Of a stretch of DNA of 64,000 bases, positions 26,266-35,307 are shown one piece after another. The position numbers were made by a program, and so were the translations under genes. The stretch spans positions 1,054,001 to 1,118,000 of the forward strand of contig NC_014098.1 in NCBI RefSeq assembly GCF_000092905.1. The letters are read 5' to 3'. The DNA is from Kyrpidia tusciae DSM 2912. Its GTDB lineage: Bacteria > Bacillota > Bacilli > Kyrpidiales > Kyrpidiaceae. Under the pieces are notes generated by a model. It did not search any database. It had not been told where the DNA came from and saw nothing but the letters and a program-made list of their open reading frames with translations. Position 1 is the first letter of the stretch, and each line of letters starts with the position of its first letter.

Positions 26266-27072
26266 ATGGCGGAGGGGGGACGTGGGCGGCGGTTGTCGCC
26301 TTGGACGCGGCCCGTTTTGTACACAGCGCTGGTTGCAGTGGCGGGGCTCGTGGCGACAGGGCTTAACGCAGGGGCTCTCAATGAGCCGGGAGGCGACGGC
26401 CGGCTAAGTGGATGGGTGCTTTTGGTTGCCGCTGCCTTGGTGCCGGTGGTGTACCGGTTTGCAGAAGGCCGTTCTCCCGCCCATATGGGGCTGCGCCTGG
26501 AAGGTTTTGCACGCCACGCATCTTCGGGGGCTTTATGGGGGGCGATCGGCGTGATGGGCGCCGTCACGCTGTTTTGGACAGTGGGATGGGTTCATTGGCC
26601 CAAGGGGTTTTCCGGCGCTAGCCCGGGGCGGGGTTTGATCAGTTGCTTATTCTTGGCTCTTTGGGAAGAGCTGGCTTTTCGTGGCTACTTATTCTCCACC
26701 CTTCGCACCCAGTATGGTTCACGGCCCGCCGTGGTGGGAAGCGCGTTGCTGTACGCCCTTTATACGGCGATGGGGGCTCCTGGGCCGCTTTTCGTGTGCA
26801 ACCGCTTTCTTTTGGGGCTGCTGTTGGCCCAGTCCCGGGAGAATAGCGATTCTCTCGGATGGGCCGTGGGTTTTCATTGGATGTGGATCGGCCTTCAAGG
26901 CCCTCTCTTTGGTATGGGGGTGCCCGCCCTCGGCGGGCCGGCGGCGGAGTGGTTTGGACCGCGGTGGTTGTGTCCAGACGAGGCGGGACTAGAATCGGGG
27001 GCGGCGGCCACCGCCGGGCTGATCGTGTATCTTGGCCTCTTTTCTCGCTTTTTATCCAAGCGATCCTCTTGA
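26266..27072 (+). CDS. CPBP family intramembrane protein (Abi/Rce1-like)
   Basis: This 268-residue polytopic protein has about seven or eight hydrophobic segments and the CPBP motif 1 EELAFR (Glu134, Glu135, Arg139). The second motif, normally FxxxH, reads Y163ALYT and lacks His; a later His204 lies in GFHWMWI, where the usual Asn is missing. CPBP proteins are intramembrane proteases or self-immunity factors. Loss of a catalytic His leaves activity in doubt. The ATG at 26266 has GGAGGGG ahead. The promoter of the next gene begins inside its stop codon. Confidence 0.78.
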   Translation: MAEGGRGRRLSPWTRPVLYTALVAVAGLVATGLNAGALNEPGGDGRLSGWVLLVAAALVPVVYRFAEGRSPAHMGLRLEGFARHASSGALWGAIGVMGAVTLFWTVGWVHWPKGFSGASPGRGLISCLFLALWEELAFRGYLFSTLRTQYGSRPAVVGSALLYALYTAMGAPGPLFVCNRFLLGLLLAQSRENSDSLGWAVGFHWMWIGLQGPLFGMGVPALGGPAAEWFGPRWLCPDEAGLESGAAATAGLIVYLGLFSRFLSKRSS

Positions 27073-27097
27073 CAGACTGCAAAAGGGGATCTATGAT
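27069..27097 (+). promoter_or_regulatory. Strong sigma-A promoter for the NADH dehydrogenase gene
   Basis: TTGACA and TATGAT are separated by exactly 17 bp. The -35 overlaps the stop of the preceding CPBP gene. The gene start lies about 45 bp downstream of the expected transcription start. Confidence 0.8.
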
Positions 27098-27146
27098 GAA
27101 GATGTGACGGGTTTGTGAAATAAAACACAAAGTGTGGGGGATATCG

Positions 27147-28313
27147 GTGAACAAGCGCGTGGTGGTTTTGGGAGCGGGGTACGGAGGATTGGTGGCCGCC
27201 CTGAAGCTGGCTAAAGAAACGTCGGCCGGATCGGTGGACATCACCCTCGTCAACAAATACGACTATCACCAGCTGGTGACCCAGTTGTATGAACCGGCGG
27301 CCGCGGCGAAGCGGGATACGGAGGTTCGGATTCCTCTCAAAAAGTTGCTCGCCGGGAAGCCGATTCGCTTTGTCGAGGATGTGGTGACAAAGATTGACCC
27401 AAAGGAAAAAGTCGTGACCTTGGAGGGGGGCGAGCTTTCCTACGATTATCTGGTGGTAGCCCTGGGGAGCGAGACTGAGTACTTTGGTATTCCGGGGATG
27501 AAAGAGTACGGCATGACGTTGAAGTCCGTCGATGAAGCGCGGCTGATCCGCACGCATATCGAGCGCTGCTTCGCGGAATACCCGTTGGATCCCCGGCCGG
27601 AGTTGCTGACCTTTGTGGTGGGCGGCGCAGGACTCACGGGCATTGAGTTGGTGGGGGAGATTGCCGATTGGCTTCCCCGACTTTGTGAAGAAAGTAACAT
27701 TCCCCGGGAACAAGTGACTTTGTACAACGTGGAGGCAATGCCTTCGATTCTTCCCGGTTTCGAGCCCGATCTGGTGGCCAAAGCGGAAGAAGTCCTCAAG
27801 GCCAAAGGTGTGATCTTCAAGGTGGGATCGCCCATCGTGCAGGTGGAGCCTGGAGTCGTTCACTTGAAAGATGGAGAAGTGATCCAAAGCCGGACCATCA
27901 TCTGGACCGGCGGTGTGCGGGGCAATCAGATCGTCGTGGAAGCCGGATTCGAGACCGAGCCTCGGGGGCGGGCTAAAGTCAACGAATATCTTCAGGCCGT
28001 CGGTTACGATGACGTATACATGGCCGGAGATTGTTGCTTTGTCCTGAATGAACAGGGGAGGCCGTATCCGCCCACGGCTCAGCTCGCCATCCAGATGGGC
28101 AATTCCGTAGCCCACAATCTGGCCGCCGACCTGCAAGGCCGCCCAAAGACACCTTTTGTGCCCAAGATTCTCGGCACGGTGGCTTCCCTGGGAGGCCGGG
28201 ATGCTGTGGGGAAGGTTGGAAACAATTACAAGGCATCCGGGCGAGTTGCATATTTCATCAAGGATTTGAGCCAGATCCGGTACCTCGCCAAAATCGGCGC
28301 TCTGATGAAATAG
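27147..28313 (+). CDS. ndh: Type II NADH dehydrogenase (NDH-2)
   Basis: This 388-residue membrane-peripheral flavoprotein passes electrons from NADH to menaquinone without pumping protons. The FAD motif GAGYGGL lies at residues 9-15, the NADH motif GGAGLTGIELVGE near 155, and the quinone/FAD-site stretch TAQLAIQMG near 308. The GTG at 27147 follows GGGGGAT; another in-frame GTG lies 15 bp upstream. A near-consensus promoter precedes and a clean terminator follows, so it is monocistronic and probably well expressed. Confidence 0.9.
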   Translation: MNKRVVVLGAGYGGLVAALKLAKETSAGSVDITLVNKYDYHQLVTQLYEPAAAAKRDTEVRIPLKKLLAGKPIRFVEDVVTKIDPKEKVVTLEGGELSYDYLVVALGSETEYFGIPGMKEYGMTLKSVDEARLIRTHIERCFAEYPLDPRPELLTFVVGGAGLTGIELVGEIADWLPRLCEESNIPREQVTLYNVEAMPSILPGFEPDLVAKAEEVLKAKGVIFKVGSPIVQVEPGVVHLKDGEVIQSRTIIWTGGVRGNQIVVEAGFETEPRGRAKVNEYLQAVGYDDVYMAGDCCFVLNEQGRPYPPTAQLAIQMGNSVAHNLAADLQGRPKTPFVPKILGTVASLGGRDAVGKVGNNYKASGRVAYFIKDLSQIRYLAKIGALMK

Positions 28314-28381
28314 CTTCAAAGACAAGGCAGACAACCGGTTCTGAAACGGTGAAAACAACAAACATATACAGGAAAAGAGGT

Positions 28382-28408
28382 GCCCTCCGCAAGGAGGGCT
28401 TTATTTTT
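28382..28408 (+). terminator. Intrinsic terminator after ndh
   Basis: GCCCTCC and GGAGGGC form a 7-bp stem with a GCAA loop, followed by TTTATTTTT. Confidence 0.85.
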
Positions 28409-28469
28409 GGCGATCATGGGAATAGAGTGAGAACAGGAGTTGTGACGGTATGGATGAGGAGGGAATCCT

Positions 28470-29762
28470 TTGAGTGATGAATTTGAAACAACGACCGTTC
28501 CGGGAGGACAGGTGCACCTGTGGTCCACCAGTCGTTTCCACACCATCACGATGGCGGCGTACTGGGTGTGGCCGCTGGAACGGGAGACGGTGACTGCCGC
28601 AACGCTTCTTCCCCATGTGCTCCTGAGAGGGACCCGAAACCTACCGGAGTTTGATGATCTTCAGAATGCCTTCTCCGATCTGTACGGGGCCTCGATCCAG
28701 GCGGATGCCAAACGCAAAGGGGATCTGGTCACGTTGGAGTTTGTCGTGCAAGTGCCGGCCGGGCAGAGAATCGCAAAGGGGTTGGATTTGACCCGCCCGG
28801 CATTAGAATTGCTGGGACAAGTGTTATGGGATCCCCTGGTCGTCGGGGGCGGGTTCGAGGAAGATCGCGTCCATCGGGAAAAAGAGCAGCACCGAAAACG
28901 GATCGCCAGCCTGATTGATGACAAAATGCTGTATGCCGCCCAGCGTTGTGCAGCGGAGATGTTCGCCGGCCAGGCTTATGCGGCCCCGAGATACGGCTTT
29001 GAAGAAGACCTGGCCCAAATCAGCGGAGCTTCTCTCTATACCCTCTATGAACAGATCCGGGACAGGGGCCCCTTTCACCTGTTTGTGGCTGGGCCGGTGG
29101 ACCCGGACCCGGTGGTGGCCTTTGCCGCGAAATGGGGGAGAGCAGGGGTCCGGGGGGATTGGTCTGCCGGGGAGCCCTTTATGGCCGATCGACCGGTTAA
29201 AATGGTGGAAGAGGTCATGGATATTCAACAAGGGAAACTGAATATCGGTTATCGAACGGGATCCGCTTGGCGGGATCAAGATTTTCCCGCGATGATGATG
29301 TACAACGGGGTATTGGGCGGGTTTCCCCATTCAAAATTGTTCATCCATGTTCGGGAACGGGCAAACTTGGCCTACTATGCGTCTAGCCGACTGGATGCCC
29401 ACAAGGGCGTCTTGTACGTGATGACGGGGATTCCCAGCGATCGCCGGGACACGGTGATGGAGATCGTCGACCGACAAGTGGAAGCCATGGCCCGGGGGGA
29501 GATCAACGACGAGGAGTGGACCTGGACGCGGATCGGTTTGCAAAACCAGTACCGGGAGTTGCAGGATTCGCCCTACGGCATGATCGACATGAGGCTGGCG
29601 GGAATTCTTCACGGCCTCTCCCGTTCTCCCGGGGAGATGGTGGAGGCCTTGGATGCGGTGACAGAGGAGGAGGTGGCTGCTGTGGGCAGGAGGGTTCAAA
29701 AGGATACCGTATATTTTCTGCGCGGAAAGGAGGGGACAGAGAATGCGGGAACGAAAGTATGA
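28470..29762 (+). CDS. ymfF: M16 family peptidase-like subunit without zinc motif (YmfF-like)
   Basis: This 430-residue M16-fold protein lacks the HxxEH zinc site at the expected place (PHVLLRGTRNLPEFDD) and should be the inactive partner of the next gene product. The mixed active/inactive pair is typical of M16B heterodimers and of YmfF/YmfH in Bacillus. The TTG start has GGAGGG ahead. The gene overlaps ymfH by 20 bp. Proposed roles include processing of small peptides; the substrate is unknown. Confidence 0.87.
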   Translation: MSDEFETTTVPGGQVHLWSTSRFHTITMAAYWVWPLERETVTAATLLPHVLLRGTRNLPEFDDLQNAFSDLYGASIQADAKRKGDLVTLEFVVQVPAGQRIAKGLDLTRPALELLGQVLWDPLVVGGGFEEDRVHREKEQHRKRIASLIDDKMLYAAQRCAAEMFAGQAYAAPRYGFEEDLAQISGASLYTLYEQIRDRGPFHLFVAGPVDPDPVVAFAAKWGRAGVRGDWSAGEPFMADRPVKMVEEVMDIQQGKLNIGYRTGSAWRDQDFPAMMMYNGVLGGFPHSKLFIHVRERANLAYYASSRLDAHKGVLYVMTGIPSDRRDTVMEIVDRQVEAMARGEINDEEWTWTRIGLQNQYRELQDSPYGMIDMRLAGILHGLSRSPGEMVEALDAVTEEEVAAVGRRVQKDTVYFLRGKEGTENAGTKV

Positions 29763-31029
29763 TCAGTTGGGGGTTCGCATGGTGGAGCACCGGTGCGCGA
29801 ACGGTCTGGCGGTGACGGTGTTGCCCAAGCCGGGCTACAACCAGGTATTTGCCACGTATTCCACGAATTTCGGGTCCATCGACCACCGCTTCCGATCCGG
29901 GGACGGACGGGAGATCCAAGTCCCCGACGGTGTGGCGCATTTTCTTGAGCACAAGATGTTCGAGAAAAAAGAAGGGGATGTGTTTCGATTATTTGCTTCC
30001 CGGGCGGCATCGGCCAACGCCTATACAACTTTTGATATGACCGCCTATCTGTTCTCAGCGACCCATGATATCCTCGAAAATCTCGAAACCCTTTTGGATT
30101 TTGTCGACGAACCGTATTTTACCGACGAGACTGTTGAAAAAGAAAAGGGGATCATCGCCCAGGAGATCCGCATGTACGAGGACAATCCGGATGCCCGGGT
30201 CTACTTCCAGCTTCTTAAGGGACTTTATGAACACCACCCGGTGCGTATTCAGATTGCGGGTACAGTGGAGAGCATCCGGGCCATCAGCAAAGAAGACCTG
30301 TACACCTGCTACCGGGGCTTCTATCACCCCCAGAATATGCATTTGTTGGTGGTGGGGGGAATCGACCCGGAAACGGTGATTGAGACGGTGGAGAAGAACC
30401 AGGAGAAAAAGGCGGACCGAACCGTCGAGGGGCCGGCTCAGCGATTGGCCGAGACGGAACCCGACCGGGTATTTCAGTCCCGTCAGGAGTGCGAAATGCC
30501 GGTGAACACCCCGCGAATTTTTGTGGGGTATAAGGATGTCGGCACAGAGGTTCGGGGGGCGGAGGGGTTGAAAAGAGACACGGTGACCTCTCTTCTGTTC
30601 GACGCCCTGTTTACCAAGGGCGGTCCCCTGTACGGACAATTGTTCGAAAAGCAACTGATTGATCAGAGTTTCGGGTGGGAGTATGATTACGGGCGAGGAT
30701 ATGCCCACGCGGTGATCGGGGGCAACACCCCTGAACCCGAACGTTTTCTGGAGGTTGTGGCCGAGGGGTGGCGCCAGGTGGAGAAGGACGGGATTGCAGA
30801 CGAGATCCTGGAGAGAAGCCGCAAGCGGTTGATCGGGCAGTTCGTGAAAAGCCTCGATTCATTGCGGTTTTTGGCCAGGTATGTAACGGCCTATCATTTT
30901 AAGGAGATGGATTTGTTCGCCACCATTCCGGCCTTGCAGGCGGTGAAGCGGGAGGATGTGGAGGCGCGGCTCCGGGAGTTGATCCGGCCCGAAAGACAAG
31001 CCGTCTCTCTCGTGCGTCCGGTGAACTGA
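29743..31029 (+). CDS. ymfH: M16 family zinc peptidase (YmfH-like)
   Basis: This 428-residue M16 peptidase has the inverted zinc motif HFLEH (His66, Glu69, His70) and the distal Glu in EKGIIAQEI. Long stretches such as YFTDETVEKEKGIIAQEI and AGTVESI follow Bacillus YmfH closely. AAAGGAGGGG precedes the ATG inside the end of ymfF, so the two are coupled. It is the catalytic half of the pair and presumably acts in the cytoplasm, since no signal peptide is present. Confidence 0.92.
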   Translation: MRERKYDQLGVRMVEHRCANGLAVTVLPKPGYNQVFATYSTNFGSIDHRFRSGDGREIQVPDGVAHFLEHKMFEKKEGDVFRLFASRAASANAYTTFDMTAYLFSATHDILENLETLLDFVDEPYFTDETVEKEKGIIAQEIRMYEDNPDARVYFQLLKGLYEHHPVRIQIAGTVESIRAISKEDLYTCYRGFYHPQNMHLLVVGGIDPETVIETVEKNQEKKADRTVEGPAQRLAETEPDRVFQSRQECEMPVNTPRIFVGYKDVGTEVRGAEGLKRDTVTSLLFDALFTKGGPLYGQLFEKQLIDQSFGWEYDYGRGYAHAVIGGNTPEPERFLEVVAEGWRQVEKDGIADEILERSRKRLIGQFVKSLDSLRFLARYVTAYHFKEMDLFATIPALQAVKREDVEARLRELIRPERQAVSLVRPVN

Positions 31030-31109
31030 TGGTCTTCCTGCCCGGTGGGGATCCCGCGGGTCCCGGGGCTCGGCCGGAGGGCGGGGACCCCTTGTGGAGG
31101 GATGTTTAG

Positions 31110-31424
31110 ATGAAAAAAGCACAATGGGCGGTGGCGATTCTCTCTGCGGTCGTGGCGTTAGCCGCCTTGGTGTTGTGGGAATGGCACCGGCTGGCGGGCC
31201 AGCCTGTACCCCTGTATGTATGGGTGATGGCCGCATACGGTTGGACCTTCGTGATTGGCCTGGGCGTCGATCGATGGGCGCGGGGTATGAGCCGGCGGCG
31301 AGGGATACGGGGCAGTCGGCCGCGGAGAAAGCCGGCATCTTTTCCCGATGAACGGGAGGAAGTGTTATCGGCCTCTGCGACGAAGGATCTGACCGCCTCG
31401 GCGGAGACGCAGGAGGGCCGGTAG
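31110..31424 (+). CDS. Small membrane protein of unknown function
   Basis: A GGAGGGATG site precedes an ATG giving 104 residues with two membrane helices (about 5-24 and 33-52) and a basic, then acidic, hydrophilic tail (RRRGIRGSRPRRK). It follows ymfH by 80 bp in the same direction. I recognise no family. The basic loop after helix two suggests a cytoplasmic tail. Confidence 0.65.
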   Translation: MKKAQWAVAILSAVVALAALVLWEWHRLAGQPVPLYVWVMAAYGWTFVIGLGVDRWARGMSRRRGIRGSRPRRKPASFPDEREEVLSASATKDLTASAETQEGR

Positions 31425-31489
31425 CGGTGAACGACCCGGGTGCCGGGGGTGTCCGTGTTGGGACTGCCGCTTTTGGCCGATTGCAATTC

Positions 31490-31518
31490 TTGTCTTTTGC
31501 GCGTTGTGTTTTTATACT
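31490..31518 (+). promoter_or_regulatory. Promoter of the Nfu gene
   Basis: TTGTCT and TATACT are 17 bp apart and end 30 bp before the start codon. Confidence 0.65.
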
Positions 31519-31548
31519 GAGAAAAACGGATTGGAGGGGAAGGCGCTC

Positions 31549-31770
31549 ATGCTTCGGGAGAAAGTGGAAGAAGCTTTGGAGCGGATCCGGCCGGGTTTGC
31601 AATTCGACGGCGGAGACGTGGAGTTGGTGGATGTCGAAGACGGTGTGGTGACCCTGCACCTGATCGGCGCCTGCGGGGCGTGCCCGATGTCCACCATGAC
31701 CTTGAAGATGGGGATCGAGCGGGCTCTTCGGGCTGCGGTTCCCGAGGTCAAGGAAGTCATTGCCGTATGA
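31549..31770 (+). CDS. NifU-like (Nfu) Fe-S cluster scaffold
   Basis: This 73-residue protein is a single NifU C-terminal domain. The motif LIGACGACPMS carries the CxxC that holds a [4Fe-4S] cluster at a dimer interface for transfer to apo-proteins. The ATG at 31549 with GGAGGGG upstream gives the normal family N-terminus. It has its own promoter and a strong bidirectional terminator. Large Fe-S clients such as the formate dehydrogenase lie in this window, although no direct link is shown. Confidence 0.93.
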   Translation: MLREKVEEALERIRPGLQFDGGDVELVDVEDGVVTLHLIGACGACPMSTMTLKMGIERALRAAVPEVKEVIAV

Positions 31771-31806
31771 ATCCGCCTGCAAGGTTCGTCTAAGGATAAA
31801 GCCTCT

Positions 31807-31844
31807 GGCCGTCGCCCCCGGTGAGTTCTCCGGGGGCGACGGCC
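31807..31844. terminator. Bidirectional terminator between nfu and hemL
   Basis: A perfect 15-bp GC-rich stem (31807-31821 with 31830-31844) has an 8-nt loop. It lies between convergent stops and is followed by TTGTT on the plus strand. Confidence 0.85.
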
Positions 31845-31858
31845 ACTTGTTGAATGGA

Positions 31859-33178
31859 TCAAGGCACGTCCTTGGCCACGGCGGCAAAAGCGGCGTCCGC
31901 AGCTTCGAGGGTCTCATCGATATCTCGTTCTGTGTGCGCAATGGTGAGGAACCAAGCTTCGTATTTCGAAGGGGCCAGATGCACGCCCCGGTTGAGCATT
32001 TCATGAAAAAAACGGGCAAATTGATCTGACCGGGAAGCTTTCGCGTCTTCATAGTTGTGGACGGGTCGATCGCCAAAAAAGAGGGTCAGCGCCCCTTTCA
32101 GACGATTGATGGTGACCTCGACACCGCGGTTGTGGGCCGCGTCCAAAAGGCCTCTTTCCAGGCGGTCTCCCAGGCGATCCATCTTTTCATAGGTGCCCGG
32201 ACGGGACAGGATATCCAGGCAGGTGAGTCCTGCTCGCATCGAAAGAGGGTTTCCGGCCATGGTGCCGGCTTGGTAGGTGGGCCCCAAGGGTGCCACCCGC
32301 TCCATGATTTCCGCCCGTCCTCCGTATGCCCCGATGGGGAGCCCTCCGCCGATGATTTTGCCCAGAGCTGTGAGATCGGGTTCAACGCCGAACAGCGTCT
32401 GAACCCCTCCAAAATGAAAGCGAAAACCGGTAATGACCTCGTCGTAGATCACCAGAGCCCCCCGGTCCCGGGCGAGATCCCGGATTCCCTCCAAGAACCC
32501 GGGATGGGGGAGGACAATGCCGAAGTTTCCCACCACGGGCTCCACGAGGATAGCCGCAATCTCTTCATCAAAATGGTCGAAAGCCCGGCTGAGGGCGCCG
32601 AGGTCGTTGTACGGGACGGTCACGACATCCTCGGCGATGCCTTGGGGGACGCCGGCGCTGTCCGGCGTCCCCACCGTCGAAGGACCGGAACCCGCGGCCA
32701 CGAGGACAAGATCGGAATGGCCGTGGTAACAACCGGCGAACTTGACGATCTTATTCCGGCCGGTAGCGGCCCGGGCCACCCGGATCGCGCTCATGACCGC
32801 TTCGGTTCCACTGTTGACGAACCGAATTCGTTCCATGGACGGGATGGCCGATCGGAGGGTCTCGGCCAGGGCCGTTTCCCATGTTGTGGGTGTTCCAAAC
32901 AGAATCCCGTCTTCCCCGGCCCGGGTCATGGTAGCGGTGATTTCCGGATGGGCGTGGCCGAGAATCACCGGACCGTAGGCGCAAAGGTAATCAATATATC
33001 GATGGCCATCCACATCCCACAGATATGCCCCGCGACCGCGGGCGATGAAGACCGGCGCTCCCCCGCCCACGGCTTTAAATGCTCGGGAGGGGCTGTTGAC
33101 GCCGCCGACAATAACCTTTTGGGCCCTTTCATAACACCGCGCGGATTCCGGGCGATTGATCGACCCCGTTTGTTCCAT
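31859..33178 (-). CDS. hemL: Glutamate-1-semialdehyde 2,1-aminomutase
   Basis: This 439-residue PLP enzyme converts glutamate-1-semialdehyde to 5-aminolevulinate for tetrapyrrole synthesis. The family motifs [21 protein letters not shown] and the PLP lysine in [16 protein letters not shown] are present. The ATG at 33178 has GGAAGGGG ahead; a TTG 21 bp upstream is the alternative. No other hem gene adjoins it, so it may be the second copy (GsaB-like) many Bacilli carry, or the only one. That cannot be decided from the window. Confidence 0.92.
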   Translation of the reverse strand: MEQTGSINRPESARCYERAQKVIVGGVNSPSRAFKAVGGGAPVFIARGRGAYLWDVDGHRYIDYLCAYGPVILGHAHPEITATMTRAGEDGILFGTPTTWETALAETLRSAIPSMERIRFVNSGTEAVMSAIRVARAATGRNKIVKFAGCYHGHSDLVLVAAGSGPSTVGTPDSAGVPQGIAEDVVTVPYNDLGALSRAFDHFDEEIAAILVEPVVGNFGIVLPHPGFLEGIRDLARDRGALVIYDEVITGFRFHFGGVQTLFGVEPDLTALGKIIGGGLPIGAYGGRAEIMERVAPLGPTYQAGTMAGNPLSMRAGLTCLDILSRPGTYEKMDRLGDRLERGLLDAAHNRGVEVTINRLKGALTLFFGDRPVHNYEDAKASRSDQFARFFHEMLNRGVHLAPSKYEAWFLTIAHTERDIDETLEAADAAFAAVAKDVP

Positions 33179-33361
33179 ACTTGTGACCCCTTCCTGCAAA
33201 ATCGTCTTTGATCAATCCGGTATCGTTAGAACAGTGGTCGATAAGGCCACGACGAAAGGCCGCCGGGTCGGATTGTGGGGCGGCTTCTGCGGTTCGGCGG
33301 TTCGCCGGACTCGGATGTGAACGGTTTTCGTCGGTTTTGATCCTCCTGTTGTCGGGAAACC

Positions 33362-33408
33362 GGGGGATCGTTCACGGACCCGCAGAAGAGAATGAGAGCT
33401 GATCCCCC
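33362..33408 (-). terminator. Hairpin downstream of the response regulator
   Basis: GGGGGATC and GATCCCCC form an 8-bp stem around a 31-nt loop, 25 bp after the regulator stop (read on the minus strand). No T-run is clear. Nothing else is seen in 33179-33432. Confidence 0.35.
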
Positions 33409-33432
33409 AACATCAGGCGTGTGTCAGCGTGG

Positions 33433-34146
33433 CTATGAAGGAATATCATCCAGTTTCCCCTGAAAGCGATATCCTGTGCCATAGACGGTTTTAATGTACT
33501 TCGGATGTTTCGGTTGGTCCTCAATCTTGGCCCGAAGGTTTTTTACATGGGCGTCAATGGTTCGGGAATCTCCAACAAAATCTGGGCCCAGCACCCAGTC
33601 GAACAATTCTTGTCTCGAAACGGTCACCCCGGGCGAGCGGGCCAACATCAACAACAGCATGTACTCCGTGGGAGTCAGTGGAATCTGCCGTTCTCCGCGA
33701 TACGCGGTGCGCCGGTAGACGTCGACCTCCAGATCCCCATCGTTGAAGCGCAGCCTTCGTGCAAAGATCGGTTCTTTTCGCCCCCGAAACAGAATTGCGC
33801 GCACCCGTTCGGGCAGTTCATCGGGCCGAAAGGGCTTGGGCATCCAACCGTCGGCATAATCGTCGGAACGTCTGTCCGCCGGGTCGGTATCCTGCAGCCA
33901 TTGTCGGCCCAACAGCAGTAGCAGAAATCGATCGGGGATCTGCCGCAATGTTCGACATAGGTCCCAGGACATGTCTGGGACCGAAGCGTCGAGGATGACA
34001 AGGTCCGGAGCTCGTTCCTGCACCGCCGCTAACCCCAGGCGGCCGCGGGGGACAACGGTGGGAATGAATCCGTTTTTTCTTAAATTCAGTGCAACTTGGC
34101 GAGCGATGCGAGGTTCCGCTTCGATGACCAGTACTCTCGGTGTCAT
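33433..34146 (-). CDS. OmpR/PhoB-family response regulator, orphan
   Basis: This 237-residue protein has a receiver domain (1-120) and a winged-helix DNA-binding domain (about 135-232, ending TVYGTGYRFQG). The phospho-acceptor is Asp53 in VILDAS and the conserved Lys lies in MPKPF. The acidic pair that normally holds Mg reads Glu9/Glu11 (IEAEPR) rather than Asp-Asp, so phosphorylation may be weak. No histidine kinase lies beside it. GAGGGGGAAAAGG precedes the ATG at 34146. It stands alone on the minus strand and its signal is unknown. Confidence 0.88.
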   Translation of the reverse strand: MTPRVLVIEAEPRIARQVALNLRKNGFIPTVVPRGRLGLAAVQERAPDLVILDASVPDMSWDLCRTLRQIPDRFLLLLLGRQWLQDTDPADRRSDDYADGWMPKPFRPDELPERVRAILFRGRKEPIFARRLRFNDGDLEVDVYRRTAYRGERQIPLTPTEYMLLLMLARSPGVTVSRQELFDWVLGPDFVGDSRTIDAHVKNLRAKIEDQPKHPKYIKTVYGTGYRFQGKLDDIPS

Positions 34147-34261
34147 CCTTTTCCCCCTCATCTGCTGCTCTGCGGGTCCGTTGTCTTCTATTGTCGTATA
34201 AACACCTTTTTTTGAAAAGGTGTAAAGGTGATTTGAAAGTTGCGAACTTGGGGGAGCGGGC

Positions 34262-35236
34262 TCAGGAAACGCTGAGCCAAGATGAGCTGGAAATGATTTC
34301 AATCCACAACGGCCCCTCCGCCCATTTCATCGGGCCTTCCGCGGTCGAAAATTGAAACCAGCCTGTCGAAGTCCGGCTCCAGGTTCCTTCGAACATTTGG
34401 CCCGATCGAAAAAACCACCCCTGGCCCGACCCTGTCAAGGTGATCTGACGGCGTCCCGCCTGATCGATGATCCGATCCGGAGCTACAATCACCGCGATAT
34501 TCTGACTTTCAATCCGCGTTCCATCATCCATCACGTGGGGCGTACCGTTTTCGCTGCGCACGTACTGGCTTCCGTTCCAGGTCCAGGATGCCGAGTAGTC
34601 GTACCAATCCAAGTGCACGGTCTTGGCGGGCGTGCCCGACTTCGTCATCTCGCCCCTGGGGATGGGTACCGGCTCTCCAAGGGAATATCCTTTCGCCTGA
34701 ACTGCCGCCATCAACTTGTCCGTACTGGTATACAGGTTGTGGGGGGCCTGGCGATGGGGATCCCGCCAAAAGGCGGAACCGGCATTGTAGATCTGGTCCA
34801 GATCCGGCCAGCCGCCCCGGCGGACCATATTCAGGGCGTCGGGACTGCCGCCGGCGTGGGCCGCCGGAGCCCCCAGGGATTCGGCCAAGGTGGCAAAATA
34901 CGGCCGGAGGCTGCGCACGGGTCCGATTTTCCCCACCTTGTGATCGACGAATACCTCGAAGCGCGTGATGGGCCCTTCGGCCAGGGCCTCCACCACCGCT
35001 GCCGCCTGGTCGACCCCCGCTTGGGGGCGGGCCTGTTGGAGATTGTCGATCATCACGGCTACGGTGCCGCCGAGAGGTGGAGGGGCAGGAGTGGTGGGTG
35101 GGCTCGGCGCCGGGGCGGGAGCCGGCGCGGGTTCGGGGGCCTGCTTCGGAGCGGCGGTGGGCCCGCAGCCCGGGAGAACCATGAGAAGGCCGAGGGCGGC
35201 GGTGGCGGCGAGTCGAGCGAACGTCGAAGGCGGCAC
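34262..35236 (-). CDS. DUF3048 (YerB-like) lipoprotein
   Basis: This 324-residue lipoprotein has a signal peptide with lipobox LPGC (Cys24), then a low-complexity Ala-Pro segment (about 30-55) acting as a spacer from the membrane, then the DUF3048 domain with VMIDNLQQARPQAG and GKIGPVRSLRPYF. The GTG start has GAGGAGGG upstream. YerB family function is not established. It follows the UDP-GlcNAc 2-epimerase gene on the same strand by 71 bp and is probably co-transcribed. Confidence 0.88.
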   Translation of the reverse strand: MPPSTFARLAATAALGLLMVLPGCGPTAAPKQAPEPAPAPAPAPSPPTTPAPPPLGGTVAVMIDNLQQARPQAGVDQAAAVVEALAEGPITRFEVFVDHKVGKIGPVRSLRPYFATLAESLGAPAAHAGGSPDALNMVRRGGWPDLDQIYNAGSAFWRDPHRQAPHNLYTSTDKLMAAVQAKGYSLGEPVPIPRGEMTKSGTPAKTVHLDWYDYSASWTWNGSQYVRSENGTPHVMDDGTRIESQNIAVIVAPDRIIDQAGRRQITLTGSGQGWFFRSGQMFEGTWSRTSTGWFQFSTAEGPMKWAEGPLWIEIISSSSWLSVS

Positions 35237-35307
35237 AAAAATCCCTCCTCTTTGGGCTTGTCCAGGCTCCTTCCCCCATGGCTATGCAATCCCCTGGGCG
35301 CGTATGT

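Noticed and set aside
26121-26567. N-terminal extension of the CwlC-like amidase
   Set aside because: It is low-complexity, antisense to the CPBP gene and lacks a start signal; AAGGAGG precedes the ATG at 26120.
30859-32076. A 405-codon minus-strand frame across ymfH, the small membrane gene and nfu
   Set aside because: It crosses several good plus-strand genes, a promoter and a terminator and has no ribosome binding site or domain.
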